From Pantoea sp. Mb-10 (GTDB lineage Bacteria; Pseudomonadota; Gammaproteobacteria; Enterobacterales; Enterobacteriaceae), in contig NZ_JAJSDX010000002.1 in NCBI RefSeq assembly GCF_021272205.1, forward strand, positions 248,001 to 312,000: a DNA stretch of 64,000 nucleotides, read 5' to 3'. Positions 27,737 to 36,248 of the stretch are shown one piece after another. Under the pieces are notes generated by a model. The model did not search any database and had not been told where the DNA came from. It worked only from the letters and a program-made list of their open reading frames with translations. The stretch's first letter is position 1. Each line of letters starts with the position of its first letter. Made by a program: the position numbers and the translations under genes.

Positions 27737-29005
27737 ATGGACACGCATCGCCTTCCTCAAGCCACGTCGCCCTTGGTCACGTGGCTTCATTATCTCGAAA
27801 ATCTGCATTCTCAGGCTATTGAACTGGGCCTGGATCGTATTCAACGCGTCGCTGAACGCCTCGACCTGCTCAAACCCGCTCCCGTTGTTTTCACGGTCGC
27901 CGGCACCAACGGCAAAGGCACCACCTGTCGCACGCTGGAAACGCTCTTGATGGCCGCGGGCTACCGCGTGGGTGTGTACAGTTCCCCCCATCTGGTGCGC
28001 TATACCGAACGCGTGCGCGTTCAGGGCGCCGAACTGGAAGAGGCGCGACATAGCGCAAGTTTTGCGCAAATTAACGCCGGACGTGGCGACATTTCGCTGA
28101 CCTATTTTGAGTTTGGTACGCTCTCCGCACTCAATCTGTTCCGCGAGGAAAAGCTGGACGTCGTGATCCTCGAAGTGGGATTGGGCGGCCGGTTAGATGC
28201 TACCAATATCGTCGATGCCGATGTGGCGGTGATCACCAGTATCGCGCTGGACCACACCGACTGGCTTGGCCCCGATCGGGAAAGCATTGGCCGGGAAAAA
28301 GCGGGCGTCTTCCGGGCGGGTAAACCGGCGGTGGTGGGTGAGGCTGACATGCCGCACACCATTGCGGAGGTGGCGCGCGAGAAGGGCGCGCAGTTGATGC
28401 AGATCGGCCGCGACTGGCAGTGGCAGCAGCAGGATACGCACTGGTCGTTTCAGGACGCGCAAGGGGCACTGCCCAATTTACCGCTGCCGCAGGTGCCGTT
28501 GCCCAACGCCGCTACCGCGCTGGCAGCCCTTCGCGCCTCGCCCCTTCACGTCAGCGAAGCGATCGTGCGCGAACACCTGCCGCTGGCGATGCTGCCTGGC
28601 CGTTTTCAGACGGTGAGCACCTCGCCGCAGGTAATTTTGGATGTGGCCCACAATCCGCATGCCGCGCACTATCTTGCCTCACGGCTGGCGGCGCTGCCGT
28701 CGCACGGGCGGGTGCACGCTGTGGTGGGCATGCTGCACGACAAAGATATCGCCGGCACGCTGGCTGCGCTATCTCCCGAAGTGGATGAATGGTACTGTGC
28801 CCCGCTGGACGGCCCGCGCGGCGCGACTGCCGCAGAACTCATGACACACCTTAACGCCGGTGCGGCGTTCAATGACGTAGCGGCCGCCTGGCATGCAGCC
28901 CAGCAGCGGGCTAACCCAGAGGATGTGATTCTGGTGTGTGGCTCTTTCCACACCGTAGCACAGGTTATGGAATTGATGGCAGCGAGGAACCACAGTGGCG
29001 AGTAA
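27737..29005 (+). CDS. folC: Dihydrofolate synthase / folylpolyglutamate synthase FolC
   Basis: ATP-dependent ligase that adds the first glutamate to dihydropteroate and further glutamates to folates. Its 422 residues equal the E. coli length. The P-loop GTNGKGTT is at residues 56-63, and the Mur-ligase-like segments EVGLGGRLDATN, SIALDHTDWLG and DVAHNPHA are intact. The ATG is preceded by GGGA at short spacing. Its 3' end overlaps dedD by 11 bases. Confidence 0.97.
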   Translation: MDTHRLPQATSPLVTWLHYLENLHSQAIELGLDRIQRVAERLDLLKPAPVVFTVAGTNGKGTTCRTLETLLMAAGYRVGVYSSPHLVRYTERVRVQGAELEEARHSASFAQINAGRGDISLTYFEFGTLSALNLFREEKLDVVILEVGLGGRLDATNIVDADVAVITSIALDHTDWLGPDRESIGREKAGVFRAGKPAVVGEADMPHTIAEVAREKGAQLMQIGRDWQWQQQDTHWSFQDAQGALPNLPLPQVPLPNAATALAALRASPLHVSEAIVREHLPLAMLPGRFQTVSTSPQVILDVAHNPHAAHYLASRLAALPSHGRVHAVVGMLHDKDIAGTLAALSPEVDEWYCAPLDGPRGATAAELMTHLNAGAAFNDVAAAWHAAQQRANPEDVILVCGSFHTVAQVMELMAARNHSGE

Positions 29006-29762
29006 GTTTCAAAACCGCCTGGTCGGCACCGTTATTCTGGTGGCGATTGGCGTAATTGTGCTGCCGGGCCTGTTGGACGGTAAGAAAAAGCACTACAAAG
29101 AAGAGTTCGCCGCCATTCCGCTGGTGCCGAAACCGGACGATCAGCAGGACAGCGAAACGGTGCCGCCGGTGACGCAGCCGCTGCCTGCACAGCCGCCGGA
29201 AGGCGCCAAGGCTGCACAGCAGCAGAATGCGAGCAGCGGGCAAAACGGCGCCAGCAGCGGCAGCGCCCGGCCGGTACAAAACAGTGAGCCGACGGTGGTG
29301 ACGCCGCCGCCTGTGCATCAGCCGTCCGTGCCTAAAGCACAGACCAAGCCGGTAGAAGCAGCAAAATCCAAGCCGGTTGAGACGCAGAAAAGCAAGCCGG
29401 TTGAGCAACCCAAGCAGAAGCTGGTTGAAAGCAGCAAACCGGTCGAGCAGGCGAAGCCGGTGGAGAGCAGCAAACCGGCAGAGCAGCCTAAGCAGAGCGA
29501 GTCTAACGCGGCGCCGACTGGACAAGCGTATGTGGTTCAGCTTGGCGCGCTGAAAAATGCGGCGAAAGTCAGTGAGATTGTGGCGAAGCTGCGGCTGTCG
29601 GGCTATCGCGCCTTTACCGTACCGGCCACGCCAGTGCAGGGGCAGATTACCCGCCTGTATGTCGGTCCCGACGCTTCAAAGGCAAAATTGCAGGGCTCGC
29701 TAAGCGAACTGCAAAGCCTGTCCGGACTGGGTGGGGTAGTAAAACCTTACGCCGCACGCTAA
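28995..29762 (+). CDS. dedD: SPOR-domain cell division protein DedD
   Basis: Inner-membrane division protein of 255 residues. A membrane segment lies at about residues 9-28 (LVGTVILVAIGVIVLPGLL), then a long low-complexity periplasmic linker rich in Q, P and K, and a C-terminal SPOR domain from about residue 175 (AYVVQLGALKNAAKVSEIV onward) that binds denuded septal glycan. The linker contains repeated K-P-V-E units. The start is a GTG inside folC. A strong terminator follows. Confidence 0.95.
   Translation: MASKFQNRLVGTVILVAIGVIVLPGLLDGKKKHYKEEFAAIPLVPKPDDQQDSETVPPVTQPLPAQPPEGAKAAQQQNASSGQNGASSGSARPVQNSEPTVVTPPPVHQPSVPKAQTKPVEAAKSKPVETQKSKPVEQPKQKLVESSKPVEQAKPVESSKPAEQPKQSESNAAPTGQAYVVQLGALKNAAKVSEIVAKLRLSGYRAFTVPATPVQGQITRLYVGPDASKAKLQGSLSELQSLSGLGGVVKPYAAR
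29346..29500 (+). repeat. Imperfect KPVE-coding repeats in dedD
   Basis: Within dedD, AAGCCGGT-type units recur about every 20-30 bases and encode KPVE or KPAE motifs separated by short K/S/Q-rich spacers. About seven units can be counted. The repeat codes for the flexible periplasmic linker and may vary in length between strains by slippage or recombination. Confidence 0.6.
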
Positions 29763-29767
29763 GGGCC

Positions 29768-29818
29768 GATAAGCCGCGCCAATGGCAGCAACAGGCGCGG
29801 CTTATCCTGTCTCTTTTT
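29768..29818 (+). terminator. Intrinsic terminator after dedD
   Basis: A perfect 13-bp stem, GATAAGCCGCGCC (29768-29780) with GGCGCGGCTTATC (29794-29806), is followed by CTGTCTCTTTTT. It ends the folC-dedD transcript. Confidence 0.88.
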
Positions 29819-29877
29819 AGCGAAGCGTTGAAAATTAAATATTATATTTCAGTGGGTTAACTGCTTGAAATGCCGTT

Positions 29878-29909
29878 GGGCGAAGAAAGATTTTTTCATC
29901 GCCTTTTTT
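29878..29909 (+). terminator. Second terminator-like hairpin before cvpA
   Basis: GGCGA pairs with TCGCC (29899-29903), and GAAAG with the T-rich strand beyond a single mismatch; six Ts follow. It lies upstream of the cvpA promoter and may back up the dedD terminator. Confidence 0.5.
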
Positions 29910-29933
29910 ATGGATACAGAACCGGAAAACCCT

Positions 29934-29949
29934 ACGCAAACGTTTTCTT
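29934..29949 (+). promoter_or_regulatory. PurR operator upstream of cvpA-purF
   Basis: ACGCAAACGTTTTCTT is an exact match to the PUR box consensus ACGCAAACGTTTTCNT. TAGAAT at 29957-29962 is a plausible -10, so the operator covers the -35 region. PurR with hypoxanthine or guanine represses cvpA-purF in E. coli in the same way. Confidence 0.9.
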
Positions 29950-30012
29950 TTTCTGTTAGAATGCGCCCCGAACTGGATGCAGGGGTGCCTGTGCACCGGG
30001 CTGGAAGAGTTC

Positions 30013-30498
30013 ATGATCTGGATTGATTACGTCATTATTGCGGTAGTTGGTTTTTCGGCGCTGGTCAGCCTGATTCGTGGGTTTGTCCGTGAAGCCTTAT
30101 CTCTTGTTACCTGGGGATGCGCGTTTTTTGTCGCCAGTCATTACTATCCCTTCCTTGCCGTCTGGTTTACGGGGTTTAGCGACGAACTGGTGCGCAACGG
30201 TATTGCCATTGCGGTGTTATTCGTCGCCACGCTGATTGTCGGCGCCATCGTAAACTATGTGATCGGCTCGCTGGTTGAGAAAACCGGCTTGTCAGGAACC
30301 GACAGGGTGTTGGGTGTCTGTTTCGGAGCATTGCGTGGCGTGCTGATCGTGTCTGCCATTCTTTTCTTCCTGGATACATTCACCGGCTTTGCAAAAAGTC
30401 CGGACTGGCAGCAGTCTCAACTCATTCCCCAGTTCAGTTATATCATCAGGTGGTTTTTTGATTACCTGAAGAGCACGTCCAGTTTTATACCCCGGTGA
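30013..30498 (+). CDS. cvpA: Colicin V production protein CvpA
   Basis: Inner-membrane protein of 161 residues (E. coli 162) with four hydrophobic segments, beginning MIWIDYVIIAVVGFSALVSLIRGFVREALSLV. It is required for colicin V export or production in E. coli; its molecular role is unclear. The ATG at 30013 has GGAAGAG just upstream; the frame is open to 29977 without homology. It is cotranscribed with purF (36-base gap) behind a PurR box, as in E. coli. Confidence 0.95.
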   Translation: MIWIDYVIIAVVGFSALVSLIRGFVREALSLVTWGCAFFVASHYYPFLAVWFTGFSDELVRNGIAIAVLFVATLIVGAIVNYVIGSLVEKTGLSGTDRVLGVCFGALRGVLIVSAILFFLDTFTGFAKSPDWQQSQLIPQFSYIIRWFFDYLKSTSSFIPR

Positions 30499-30534
30499 CG
30501 CCATCGGGAGTGCGGCTAATGAGGAAATGACAAC

Positions 30535-32052
30535 ATGTGCGGTATTGTTGGTATCACCGGTTTTATGCCAGTAAACCAGTCGATCTATGACGCGTTAACG
30601 GTGCTGCAGCACCGCGGCCAGGATGCTGCCGGCATTTGTACCATCGATGCGCTGAATTGCTTTCGCCTGCGTAAAGCAAACGGATTGGTCAGTGATGTGT
30701 TTGAAGCGCGTCATATGCAGCGCCTGCAGGGGAACATTGGCATTGGCCACGTGCGCTACCCGACCGCAGGCAGCTCCAGCGCCTCTGAAGCGCAACCCTT
30801 CTATGTGAACTCGCCGTATGGCATCACGCTGGCGCACAACGGTAATCTGACCAACGCACATGAGCTGCGTAAGCAGCTATTTGAAGTCGGACGGCGTCAC
30901 GTTAACACCACCTCAGATTCTGAAATTCTGCTCAACATTTTCGCCCAGGAGCTGGATCGTTTTCAGCACTATCCGCTTGAAGCCGAAAACATTTTTGCTG
31001 CTGTGGCGGCGGTGCATCGTCAGGTGCGCGGTGCCTACGCCGTAGTAGCGATGATTATCGGTCACGGCATGGTCGCTTTCCGCGACCCCAACGGCATTCG
31101 CCCGCTGGTGCTGGGTAAGCGCGCACTGCCAGACGGTCGCACGGAATACATGGTGGCGTCTGAGAGCGTGGCACTGGATACGCTCGGCTTTGAGTTTATT
31201 CGTGACGTGGCACCGGGTGAAGCGGTGTACATCACCGAGCAGGGACAACTCTCTACGCGTCAGTGCGCTGAGAATCCTAAAAGCAATCCGTGTCTGTTTG
31301 AGTACGTCTATTTTGCTCGTCCTGACTCTTTCCTCGACAAGATTTCGGTGTACAGCGCGCGCGTGCGCATGGGCACCAAACTCGGTGAGAAAATTGCGCG
31401 TGAGTGGGAAGATCTCGACATCGACGTGGTCATTCCTATCCCGGAAACCTCGACCGATACGGCGCTGGAAATTGCCCGCATCCTCGGCAAGCCTTATCGC
31501 CAGGGGTTTGTGAAGAACCGTTATGTCGGCCGCACCTTTATCATGCCGGGGCAGCATCTGCGCCGCAGCGCGGTACGCCGTAAGCTGAACGCCAACCGTG
31601 CAGAGTTCCGCGATAAAAATGTGCTGCTGGTAGACGATTCCATCGTGCGCGGTACCACCTCAGAGCAGATTATCGAGATGGCGCGCGAAGCGGGCGCGAA
31701 GCGGGTTTATCTGGCCTCTGCTGCGCCAGAAATTCGCTTCCCCAACGTCTACGGCATCGACATGCCGAGCGCGACCGAGCTGATTGCGCACGGCCGCGAA
31801 GTTGAAGAGATTCGTCAGTTAATCAAAGCCGATGCGCTGATTTTCCAGGATCTCAACGATCTGATCGAAGCCGTGCGGGAAGAGAATCCGGACATTGCCC
31901 AGTTTGAGTGCTCGGTGTTTAACGGCATTTACGTTACCAAAGACGTGGATCAGCAATACCTGGAGTATCTGCAATCTCTGCGCAACGACGACGCAAAAGC
32001 GTTGCAGCGTCAGAACGAAGTGGAAGGCTTGGAGATCCACAACGAAGGGTAA
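30535..32052 (+). CDS. purF: Amidophosphoribosyltransferase PurF
   Basis: First committed enzyme of purine synthesis, making phosphoribosylamine from PRPP and glutamine. The 505-residue protein starts [10 protein letters not shown], so Cys2 becomes the N-terminal nucleophile of the Ntn glutaminase domain after Met removal. The phosphoribosyltransferase domain carries the PRPP loop [13 protein letters not shown] at about residues 363-375. It is last in cvpA-purF and is controlled by PurR. A strong terminator follows at 32078. Confidence 0.98.
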   Translation: MCGIVGITGFMPVNQSIYDALTVLQHRGQDAAGICTIDALNCFRLRKANGLVSDVFEARHMQRLQGNIGIGHVRYPTAGSSSASEAQPFYVNSPYGITLAHNGNLTNAHELRKQLFEVGRRHVNTTSDSEILLNIFAQELDRFQHYPLEAENIFAAVAAVHRQVRGAYAVVAMIIGHGMVAFRDPNGIRPLVLGKRALPDGRTEYMVASESVALDTLGFEFIRDVAPGEAVYITEQGQLSTRQCAENPKSNPCLFEYVYFARPDSFLDKISVYSARVRMGTKLGEKIAREWEDLDIDVVIPIPETSTDTALEIARILGKPYRQGFVKNRYVGRTFIMPGQHLRRSAVRRKLNANRAEFRDKNVLLVDDSIVRGTTSEQIIEMAREAGAKRVYLASAAPEIRFPNVYGIDMPSATELIAHGREVEEIRQLIKADALIFQDLNDLIEAVREENPDIAQFECSVFNGIYVTKDVDQQYLEYLQSLRNDDAKALQRQNEVEGLEIHNEG

Positions 32053-32077
32053 CGTTACGCATAACGTCATCTTTTTT

Positions 32078-32113
32078 AACAGGGCGGGCGCAATCCCGCC
32101 CTGTTTGTTTTTG
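32078..32113 (+). terminator. Intrinsic terminator after purF
   Basis: The perfect 11-bp stem AACAGGGCGGG (32078-32088) / CCCGCCCTGTT (32095-32105), with a 6-base loop, leads into a T-rich tract. Confidence 0.92.
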
Positions 32114-32191
32114 ACCTTTTTTCGGCGCGGGAGCGCAATTCTGCGTGGTGCACGCTATGATTGCCGCAATCTGAACGAGCAAGGCTGAATT

Positions 32192-32761
32192 ATGAAACGA
32201 CTCATCATTGGACTCTCTGGCGCCAGCGGCGCGATCTACGGCGTGCGGATGCTGCAAGTGCTGCAACCGTTGGCGGAAGTGGAAACCCATTTAGTGATGA
32301 GTCCGGCGGCGCGGCAAACGTTGGCGTTGGAAACCGAATACAGCGTGCGCGATGTGCAGATGCTTGCAGACGTGGTGCATGACGTGCGCGATATCGCCGC
32401 GAGCATCTCTTCCGGTTCGTTCAAAACGCTCGGTATGGCCATTCTGCCCTGCTCAATGAAAACGCTCTCCGGCATTGTACACAGCTACAGCGACAGCCTG
32501 CTGACGCGTGCGGCCGATGTGGTGCTCAAAGAGCAGCGTAAGCTGGTGCTGTGCGTGCGCGAGACCCCGCTGCACTTGGGGCATCTGCGTATGATGACCA
32601 CCGCCGCAGAACTGGGTGCGTTAATTATGCCGCCCGTACCGGCGTTTTATCACCGCCCGCAAAGCATTGACGATTTAGTCGACCAGACGGTGAATCGCGT
32701 GCTGGATCAGTTTGATATCACTTTGCCAGAAGATCTCTTTACCCGCTGGCGTGGTGCATAA
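32192..32761 (+). CDS. ubiX: Flavin prenyltransferase UbiX
   Basis: Prenylates reduced FMN to make prenyl-FMN, the cofactor of the decarboxylase UbiD in ubiquinone synthesis. At 189 residues it has the E. coli length. The N-terminal GLSGASGAIYGVRML forms the flavin-binding Rossmann-like motif, and SSGSFKTLGMAILPCSMKTLSGI, RETPLHLGHLRMM and MPPVPAFYHRP are family segments. It lies between the purF terminator and the amino acid transport genes. Confidence 0.96.
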   Translation: MKRLIIGLSGASGAIYGVRMLQVLQPLAEVETHLVMSPAARQTLALETEYSVRDVQMLADVVHDVRDIAASISSGSFKTLGMAILPCSMKTLSGIVHSYSDSLLTRAADVVLKEQRKLVLCVRETPLHLGHLRMMTTAAELGALIMPPVPAFYHRPQSIDDLVDQTVNRVLDQFDITLPEDLFTRWRGA

Positions 32762-32829
32762 TGGTGCAGTGATGCGCGGTCGCGGTGCAAAATCGCGTCC
32801 GCGATCACTGTTCGTGCATCTCGTGCACC
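32753..32829. promoter_or_regulatory. Cluster of GGTGCA/TGCACC half-sites upstream of the LAO-type binding protein
   Basis: GGTGCA occurs at 32753-32758, 32763-32768 and 32784-32789, and TGCACC at 32824-32829. These equal the half-sites of NtrC enhancers (GCACC...GGTGC). They lie 130-205 bases upstream of a sigma-54-type promoter, the distance expected of NtrC sites. No full canonical palindrome is present, so this is tentative. Confidence 0.35.
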
Positions 32830-32957
32830 AAAAGTTAACAATGTCGCTTTCTCTTCCCCACGCCGCTGTTATATTTCCCTCACAAACTAAGCGTTTGCAC
32901 GGCGACGCAGGCAGGCAAAATGCACTGCTTGTCTCACCCGCAGCCATTTCTCATAAC

Positions 32958-32973
32958 TGGCATGAAACCTGCA
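32958..32973 (+). promoter_or_regulatory. Sigma-54 (RpoN) type promoter
   Basis: TGGCATGAAACCTGCA has the invariant GG and GC separated by ten bases and differs from the -24/-12 consensus TGGCAC-N5-TTGCA at two positions. It lies 64 bases before the binding-protein ATG. argT of E. coli and Salmonella is known to be nitrogen-regulated from such a promoter, which supports the assignment. Confidence 0.65.
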
Positions 32974-33036
32974 ATTCACTTAGCGCAAACACATCACGAC
33001 GCACATAACAATAAGCACTTTACTTGAGGGTTTTCT

Positions 33037-33819
33037 ATGAAAAAGCGAGTTCTGGCTCTCTCTTTGATGCTGGCAATGTCCAGCGCTGCGAGCGTGTTCG
33101 CCGCAGTGCCGCAAACGCTGCGTATCGGAACGGATCCGACCTATCCGCCGTTTGAGTCAAAAAATGCGCAGGGCCAGCTGGTGGGCTTTGATATCGATTT
33201 AGCCAATGAGATCTGCAAGCGTATTCAGACCAAATGCACCTATGTAGAAAGTGACTTTGATGCGCTGATCCCGTCGCTGAAGGCGAAAAAGATCGACGCC
33301 ATCATCTCCTCGCTCTCCATCACCGAGAAACGTCAGGAAGAGATTGGCTTCTCAGAAAAACTCTACGCGGCGAACGCCCGCTTAGTGGCGCCAAAAGGCT
33401 CGACGTTGCAACCCACCGTGGCGTCGCTGAAGGGGAAAAACATCGGCCTGCTGCAGGGTACCACGCAGGAAACCTATGCTAACCAATATTGGCGGCCAAA
33501 AGGCGTGACCGTAACGCCTTATGCTAATCAGGATCTGGTGTATCAGGATCTTAACGCTGGACGTATCGACGCGGCGTTCCAGGATGAAGTGCAAGCGAGC
33601 GAAGGCTTCCTGAAACAGCCGGTCGGCAAGAATTACGCCTTTGCTGGCCCAGCGGTTAAAGACGACAAAATTTTTGGCGTGGGCACCGGCATGGGGCTGC
33701 GTAAAGATGATGCCGATCTGAAAGCCGCCATTGATAAGGCTTTTGATGCCATGCGCAAAGATGGCACCTACGACAAGATTGCGAAGAAGTACTTTAATTT
33801 CAACGTTTATGGCGATTAA
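33037..33819 (+). CDS. argT: Periplasmic lysine/arginine/ornithine/histidine-binding protein (ArgT/HisJ family)
   Basis: Periplasmic receptor for the HisQMP importer, 260 residues with a 22-residue signal peptide (cleavage after SVFA). Enteric bacteria usually carry two such genes, argT and hisJ; here there is one. In mature numbering Tyr14 and the Cys38-Cys45 pair are kept. Position 52 is Phe, as in LAO-binding protein, where HisJ has Leu. However FQDEV and GVGTGMGLR resemble HisJ. It could therefore serve both ranges. The symbol argT reflects Phe52 and the sigma-54 promoter; hisJ is a fair alternative. GAGGG precedes the ATG. Confidence 0.85.
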   Translation: MKKRVLALSLMLAMSSAASVFAAVPQTLRIGTDPTYPPFESKNAQGQLVGFDIDLANEICKRIQTKCTYVESDFDALIPSLKAKKIDAIISSLSITEKRQEEIGFSEKLYAANARLVAPKGSTLQPTVASLKGKNIGLLQGTTQETYANQYWRPKGVTVTPYANQDLVYQDLNAGRIDAAFQDEVQASEGFLKQPVGKNYAFAGPAVKDDKIFGVGTGMGLRKDDADLKAAIDKAFDAMRKDGTYDKIAKKYFNFNVYGD

Positions 33820-33873
33820 GTATCCTGATTCCTGACGTCAGCGAAGGAATTTTCACAGGATCGCTCATAACTA

Positions 33874-33930
33874 TTCACTCCGGGTGCTTACCTATGTAAA
33901 CTCCCGGAGTTCATACGTTTGCCGCCTTCC
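33874..33930. repeat. ERIC (IRU) element core in the binding protein-hisQ gap
   Basis: The segment matches the remembered ERIC consensus centre. TTCACTCC is followed by CTTACCTATGTAAACTCC and CGGAGTTCA, with TTGCCGCCTTCC at its end. It folds into the perfect stem ACTCCGGG (33877-33884) / CCCGGAGT (33903-33910) with an inner TTAC/GTAA pairing. The full element probably extends on both sides within 33840-33960. E. coli and Salmonella carry REP elements in the equivalent gap. Confidence 0.75.
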
Positions 33931-34014
33931 ATTATGTGATTCCCATCCCGGTCAGGACTGTCCGTAACATGTTGGGCAGCGTAGGTTATTTTTTTTCACG
34001 ACAGGATCGATCCC

Positions 34015-34701
34015 ATGCTGTATGGCTATTCTGAAGTCATCCTCAAAGGTACGTTGGTCACGCTCGAATTGGCGCTCAGCTCCGTGCTGCTGGCGGTGGT
34101 GCTGGGCTTGATTGGCGCCGGTGCCAAGCTCTCCCGCAATCGCCCCCTGGCAATGCTCTTTGAAGGTTACACCACGCTGATTCGCGGTGTGCCCGACTTA
34201 GTCTTGATGCTGCTGATTTTCTACGGTTTGCAAATTGCGCTTAATGCCGTCACCGATGCGCTGGGCATGGCGCAGTTTGATATTGATCCCATGGTGGCCG
34301 GCATCATCACGCTTGGCTTTATCTATGGCGCTTACTTTACTGAAACCTTCCGTGGCGCGTTCCTGGCGGTGCCTAAAGGGCAGATTGAAGCCGCCACCGC
34401 GTTTGGCTTTACCGGATCGCAAACGTTCAGGCGCATTCTGTTTCCCGCCATGATGCGCTTCGCGCTTCCCGGTATCGGCAACAACTGGCAGGTGATCCTC
34501 AAAGCCACCGCGCTGGTCTCGCTGCTGGGGTTGGAAGACGTGGTAAAGGCCACGCAGCTGGCGGGGAAAAGCACCTGGCAGCCGTTCTACTTCGCGATTG
34601 TGGCCGGGGTGATTTATCTGGTGTTTACCACGCTGTCAAACGGCGTGCTGTGGTGGCTTGAACGCCGCTACTCGGTCGGCGTGAAAAGGGCAGAGTTATG
34701 A
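34015..34701 (+). CDS. hisQ: Histidine/LAO ABC transporter permease HisQ
   Basis: Inner-membrane subunit of the basic amino acid importer HisQMP2, 228 residues as in E. coli. It has five hydrophobic segments. The cytoplasmic EAA loop reads PKGQIEAATAFGFTGSQTFRRILFPAMMRFALPG, the contact site for HisP. AGGA lies upstream of the ATG. Its stop overlaps hisM as ATGA. It is separated from the binding-protein gene by 195 bases with an ERIC element, which may lower its expression relative to the receptor. Confidence 0.95.
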   Translation: MLYGYSEVILKGTLVTLELALSSVLLAVVLGLIGAGAKLSRNRPLAMLFEGYTTLIRGVPDLVLMLLIFYGLQIALNAVTDALGMAQFDIDPMVAGIITLGFIYGAYFTETFRGAFLAVPKGQIEAATAFGFTGSQTFRRILFPAMMRFALPGIGNNWQVILKATALVSLLGLEDVVKATQLAGKSTWQPFYFAIVAGVIYLVFTTLSNGVLWWLERRYSVGVKRAEL

Positions 34702-35414
34702 TCGACATTATTCAGGAATATTGGAAACAGCTGCTCTGGACCGATGGCTATCGCTTTACCGGCGTGGCGATCACGCTGTGGTTGCTGATCCTCTCGGTTG
34801 TGATTGGCGGATGTCTTGCCGTGCTGCTGGCGATTGCGCGCGTGTCCGCTAATCGCTTCATCTCCACGCCGGTCTGGCTGTTTACCTATGTGTTTCGCGG
34901 GACGCCGCTCTACGTGCAGCTTCTGGTGTTCTATTCCGGGATGTATACGTTAGAGGTGGTGAAGGGCTCCGAACTGTTGAATGCCTTTTTCCGCAGCGGG
35001 CTGAACTGTACGCTGCTGGCGTTTACCTTGAACACCTGCGCCTATACCACGGAAATTTTTGCGGGCGCCATCCGCGCCGTGCCGCACGGCGAGATTGAGG
35101 CCGCGCGCGCCTATGGCTTCTCAACGTTTAAGCTATATCGCTGCATTATCCTGCCCTCAGCGCTGCGTACTGCACTTCCGGCTTACAGTAATGAAGTGAT
35201 ACTGATGCTGCACTCCACCGCCCTGGCGTTTACCGCTACGGTGCCAGACTTGCTCAAGATCGCGCGCGACATTAATTCGGCCACCTACCAGCCGTTTACC
35301 GCCTTTGGTCTGGCCGCTGTGCTGTATCTTATTATTTCTTATGGGCTGATTAGCCTGTTCCGCCTGGCGGAACGCCGCTTCCTGGCGCATATAAAACCTT
35401 CTTCGACGCACTGA
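34698..35414 (+). CDS. hisM: Histidine/LAO ABC transporter permease HisM
   Basis: Second membrane subunit of the importer, 238 residues (E. coli 238). It has five hydrophobic segments and the EAA loop PHGEIEAARAYGFSTFKLYRCIILPSALRTALPAYS, paralogous to that of HisQ. It starts inside the hisQ stop codon and is followed after nine bases by hisP. The heterodimer HisQM forms the channel. Confidence 0.95.
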   Translation: MIDIIQEYWKQLLWTDGYRFTGVAITLWLLILSVVIGGCLAVLLAIARVSANRFISTPVWLFTYVFRGTPLYVQLLVFYSGMYTLEVVKGSELLNAFFRSGLNCTLLAFTLNTCAYTTEIFAGAIRAVPHGEIEAARAYGFSTFKLYRCIILPSALRTALPAYSNEVILMLHSTALAFTATVPDLLKIARDINSATYQPFTAFGLAAVLYLIISYGLISLFRLAERRFLAHIKPSSTH

Positions 35415-35423
35415 GTTAACACT

Positions 35424-36197
35424 ATGGCTGAAAAAAAATTAAGCGTTACCGAACTGCACAAGCGTTACGGTGAGCATGAAGTCTTAAAAGGCGTATCACT
35501 GCAGGCCAATGCCGGTGATGTGATCAGCATTATCGGTTCGTCCGGGTCCGGGAAAAGCACCTTTTTACGCTGCATCAATTTTCTTGAAAAGCCGAGCGAA
35601 GGGGCCATCACGGTCAACAATGAGTCGATTAATCTGGTGCGTGATACCGACGGCCAGCTAAAAGTTGCCAATAAAGAGCAGCTGCGTCTGCTGCGCACGC
35701 GTCTCACCATGGTGTTTCAGCACTTTAACCTGTGGAGCCACATGACGGTGCTGGATAACGTGACCGAGGCGCCGATTCAGGTATTGGGCTTGAGTAAAGC
35801 CGAGGCGCGCGAACGGGCGATTAAATACCTTGATAAAGTGGGCATTGATGCGCGCGCGCGCGCGAAATATCCGGTGCACCTGTCCGGTGGCCAGCAGCAG
35901 CGCGTCTCTATTGCGCGTGCGCTGGCGATGGAGCCTGACGTGCTGCTGTTTGATGAACCCACCTCCGCACTGGATCCTGAGCTGGTTGGAGAAGTGTTGC
36001 GCATCATGCAAAAACTGGCGGAAGAGGGGAAAACCATGGTGGTCGTCACCCATGAGATGGAGTTTGCACGCCATGTCTCAAACCATGTGATTTTCTTGCA
36101 CCAGGGTAAAATTGAAGAGCAGGGGCCGCCTGACGCCGTATTCGGCAATCCGCAAAGCCCACGCTTGCAGCAGTTCCTCAAAGGGTCGCTGAAGTAG
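35424..36197 (+). CDS. hisP: Histidine/LAO ABC transporter ATP-binding protein HisP
   Basis: ATPase subunit, 257 residues as in E. coli. Walker A is GSSGSGKST at residues 38-46, the Q-loop is in MVFQHFNLW, the signature is LSGGQQQR, and Walker B with the catalytic glutamate is [14 protein letters not shown]; the H-loop is VVTHEM. Two copies couple ATP hydrolysis to HisQM. It is last in the operon and a hairpin follows at 36215-36236. Confidence 0.97.
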   Translation: MAEKKLSVTELHKRYGEHEVLKGVSLQANAGDVISIIGSSGSGKSTFLRCINFLEKPSEGAITVNNESINLVRDTDGQLKVANKEQLRLLRTRLTMVFQHFNLWSHMTVLDNVTEAPIQVLGLSKAEARERAIKYLDKVGIDARARAKYPVHLSGGQQQRVSIARALAMEPDVLLFDEPTSALDPELVGEVLRIMQKLAEEGKTMVVVTHEMEFARHVSNHVIFLHQGKIEEQGPPDAVFGNPQSPRLQQFLKGSLK

Positions 36198-36214
36198 CGC
36201 CATCCAAACCACAG

Positions 36215-36238
36215 AGCCTGACCCGGGCGTCAGGCTTT
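36215..36238. terminator. Hairpin between hisP and yfcH
   Basis: AGCCTGAC (36215-36222) and GTCAGGCT (36229-36236) form a perfect 8-bp stem with a 6-base loop between convergent genes. The T-run is short on the plus strand (CTTT), so termination may be partial. It lies 12 bases past the yfcH stop in that gene's direction. Confidence 0.6.
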
Positions 36239-36248
36239 GGAGACGCGC

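Noticed and set aside
29341..29500. Possible CRISPR-like or mobile repeat
   Set aside because: The repeats are in frame and encode the DedD linker; units are imperfect and spacers too short.
32712..33008. 98-codon plus-strand frame across the end of ubiX and the argT upstream region
   Set aside because: Overlaps the conserved ubiX end and the sigma-54 promoter; no homology recognised.
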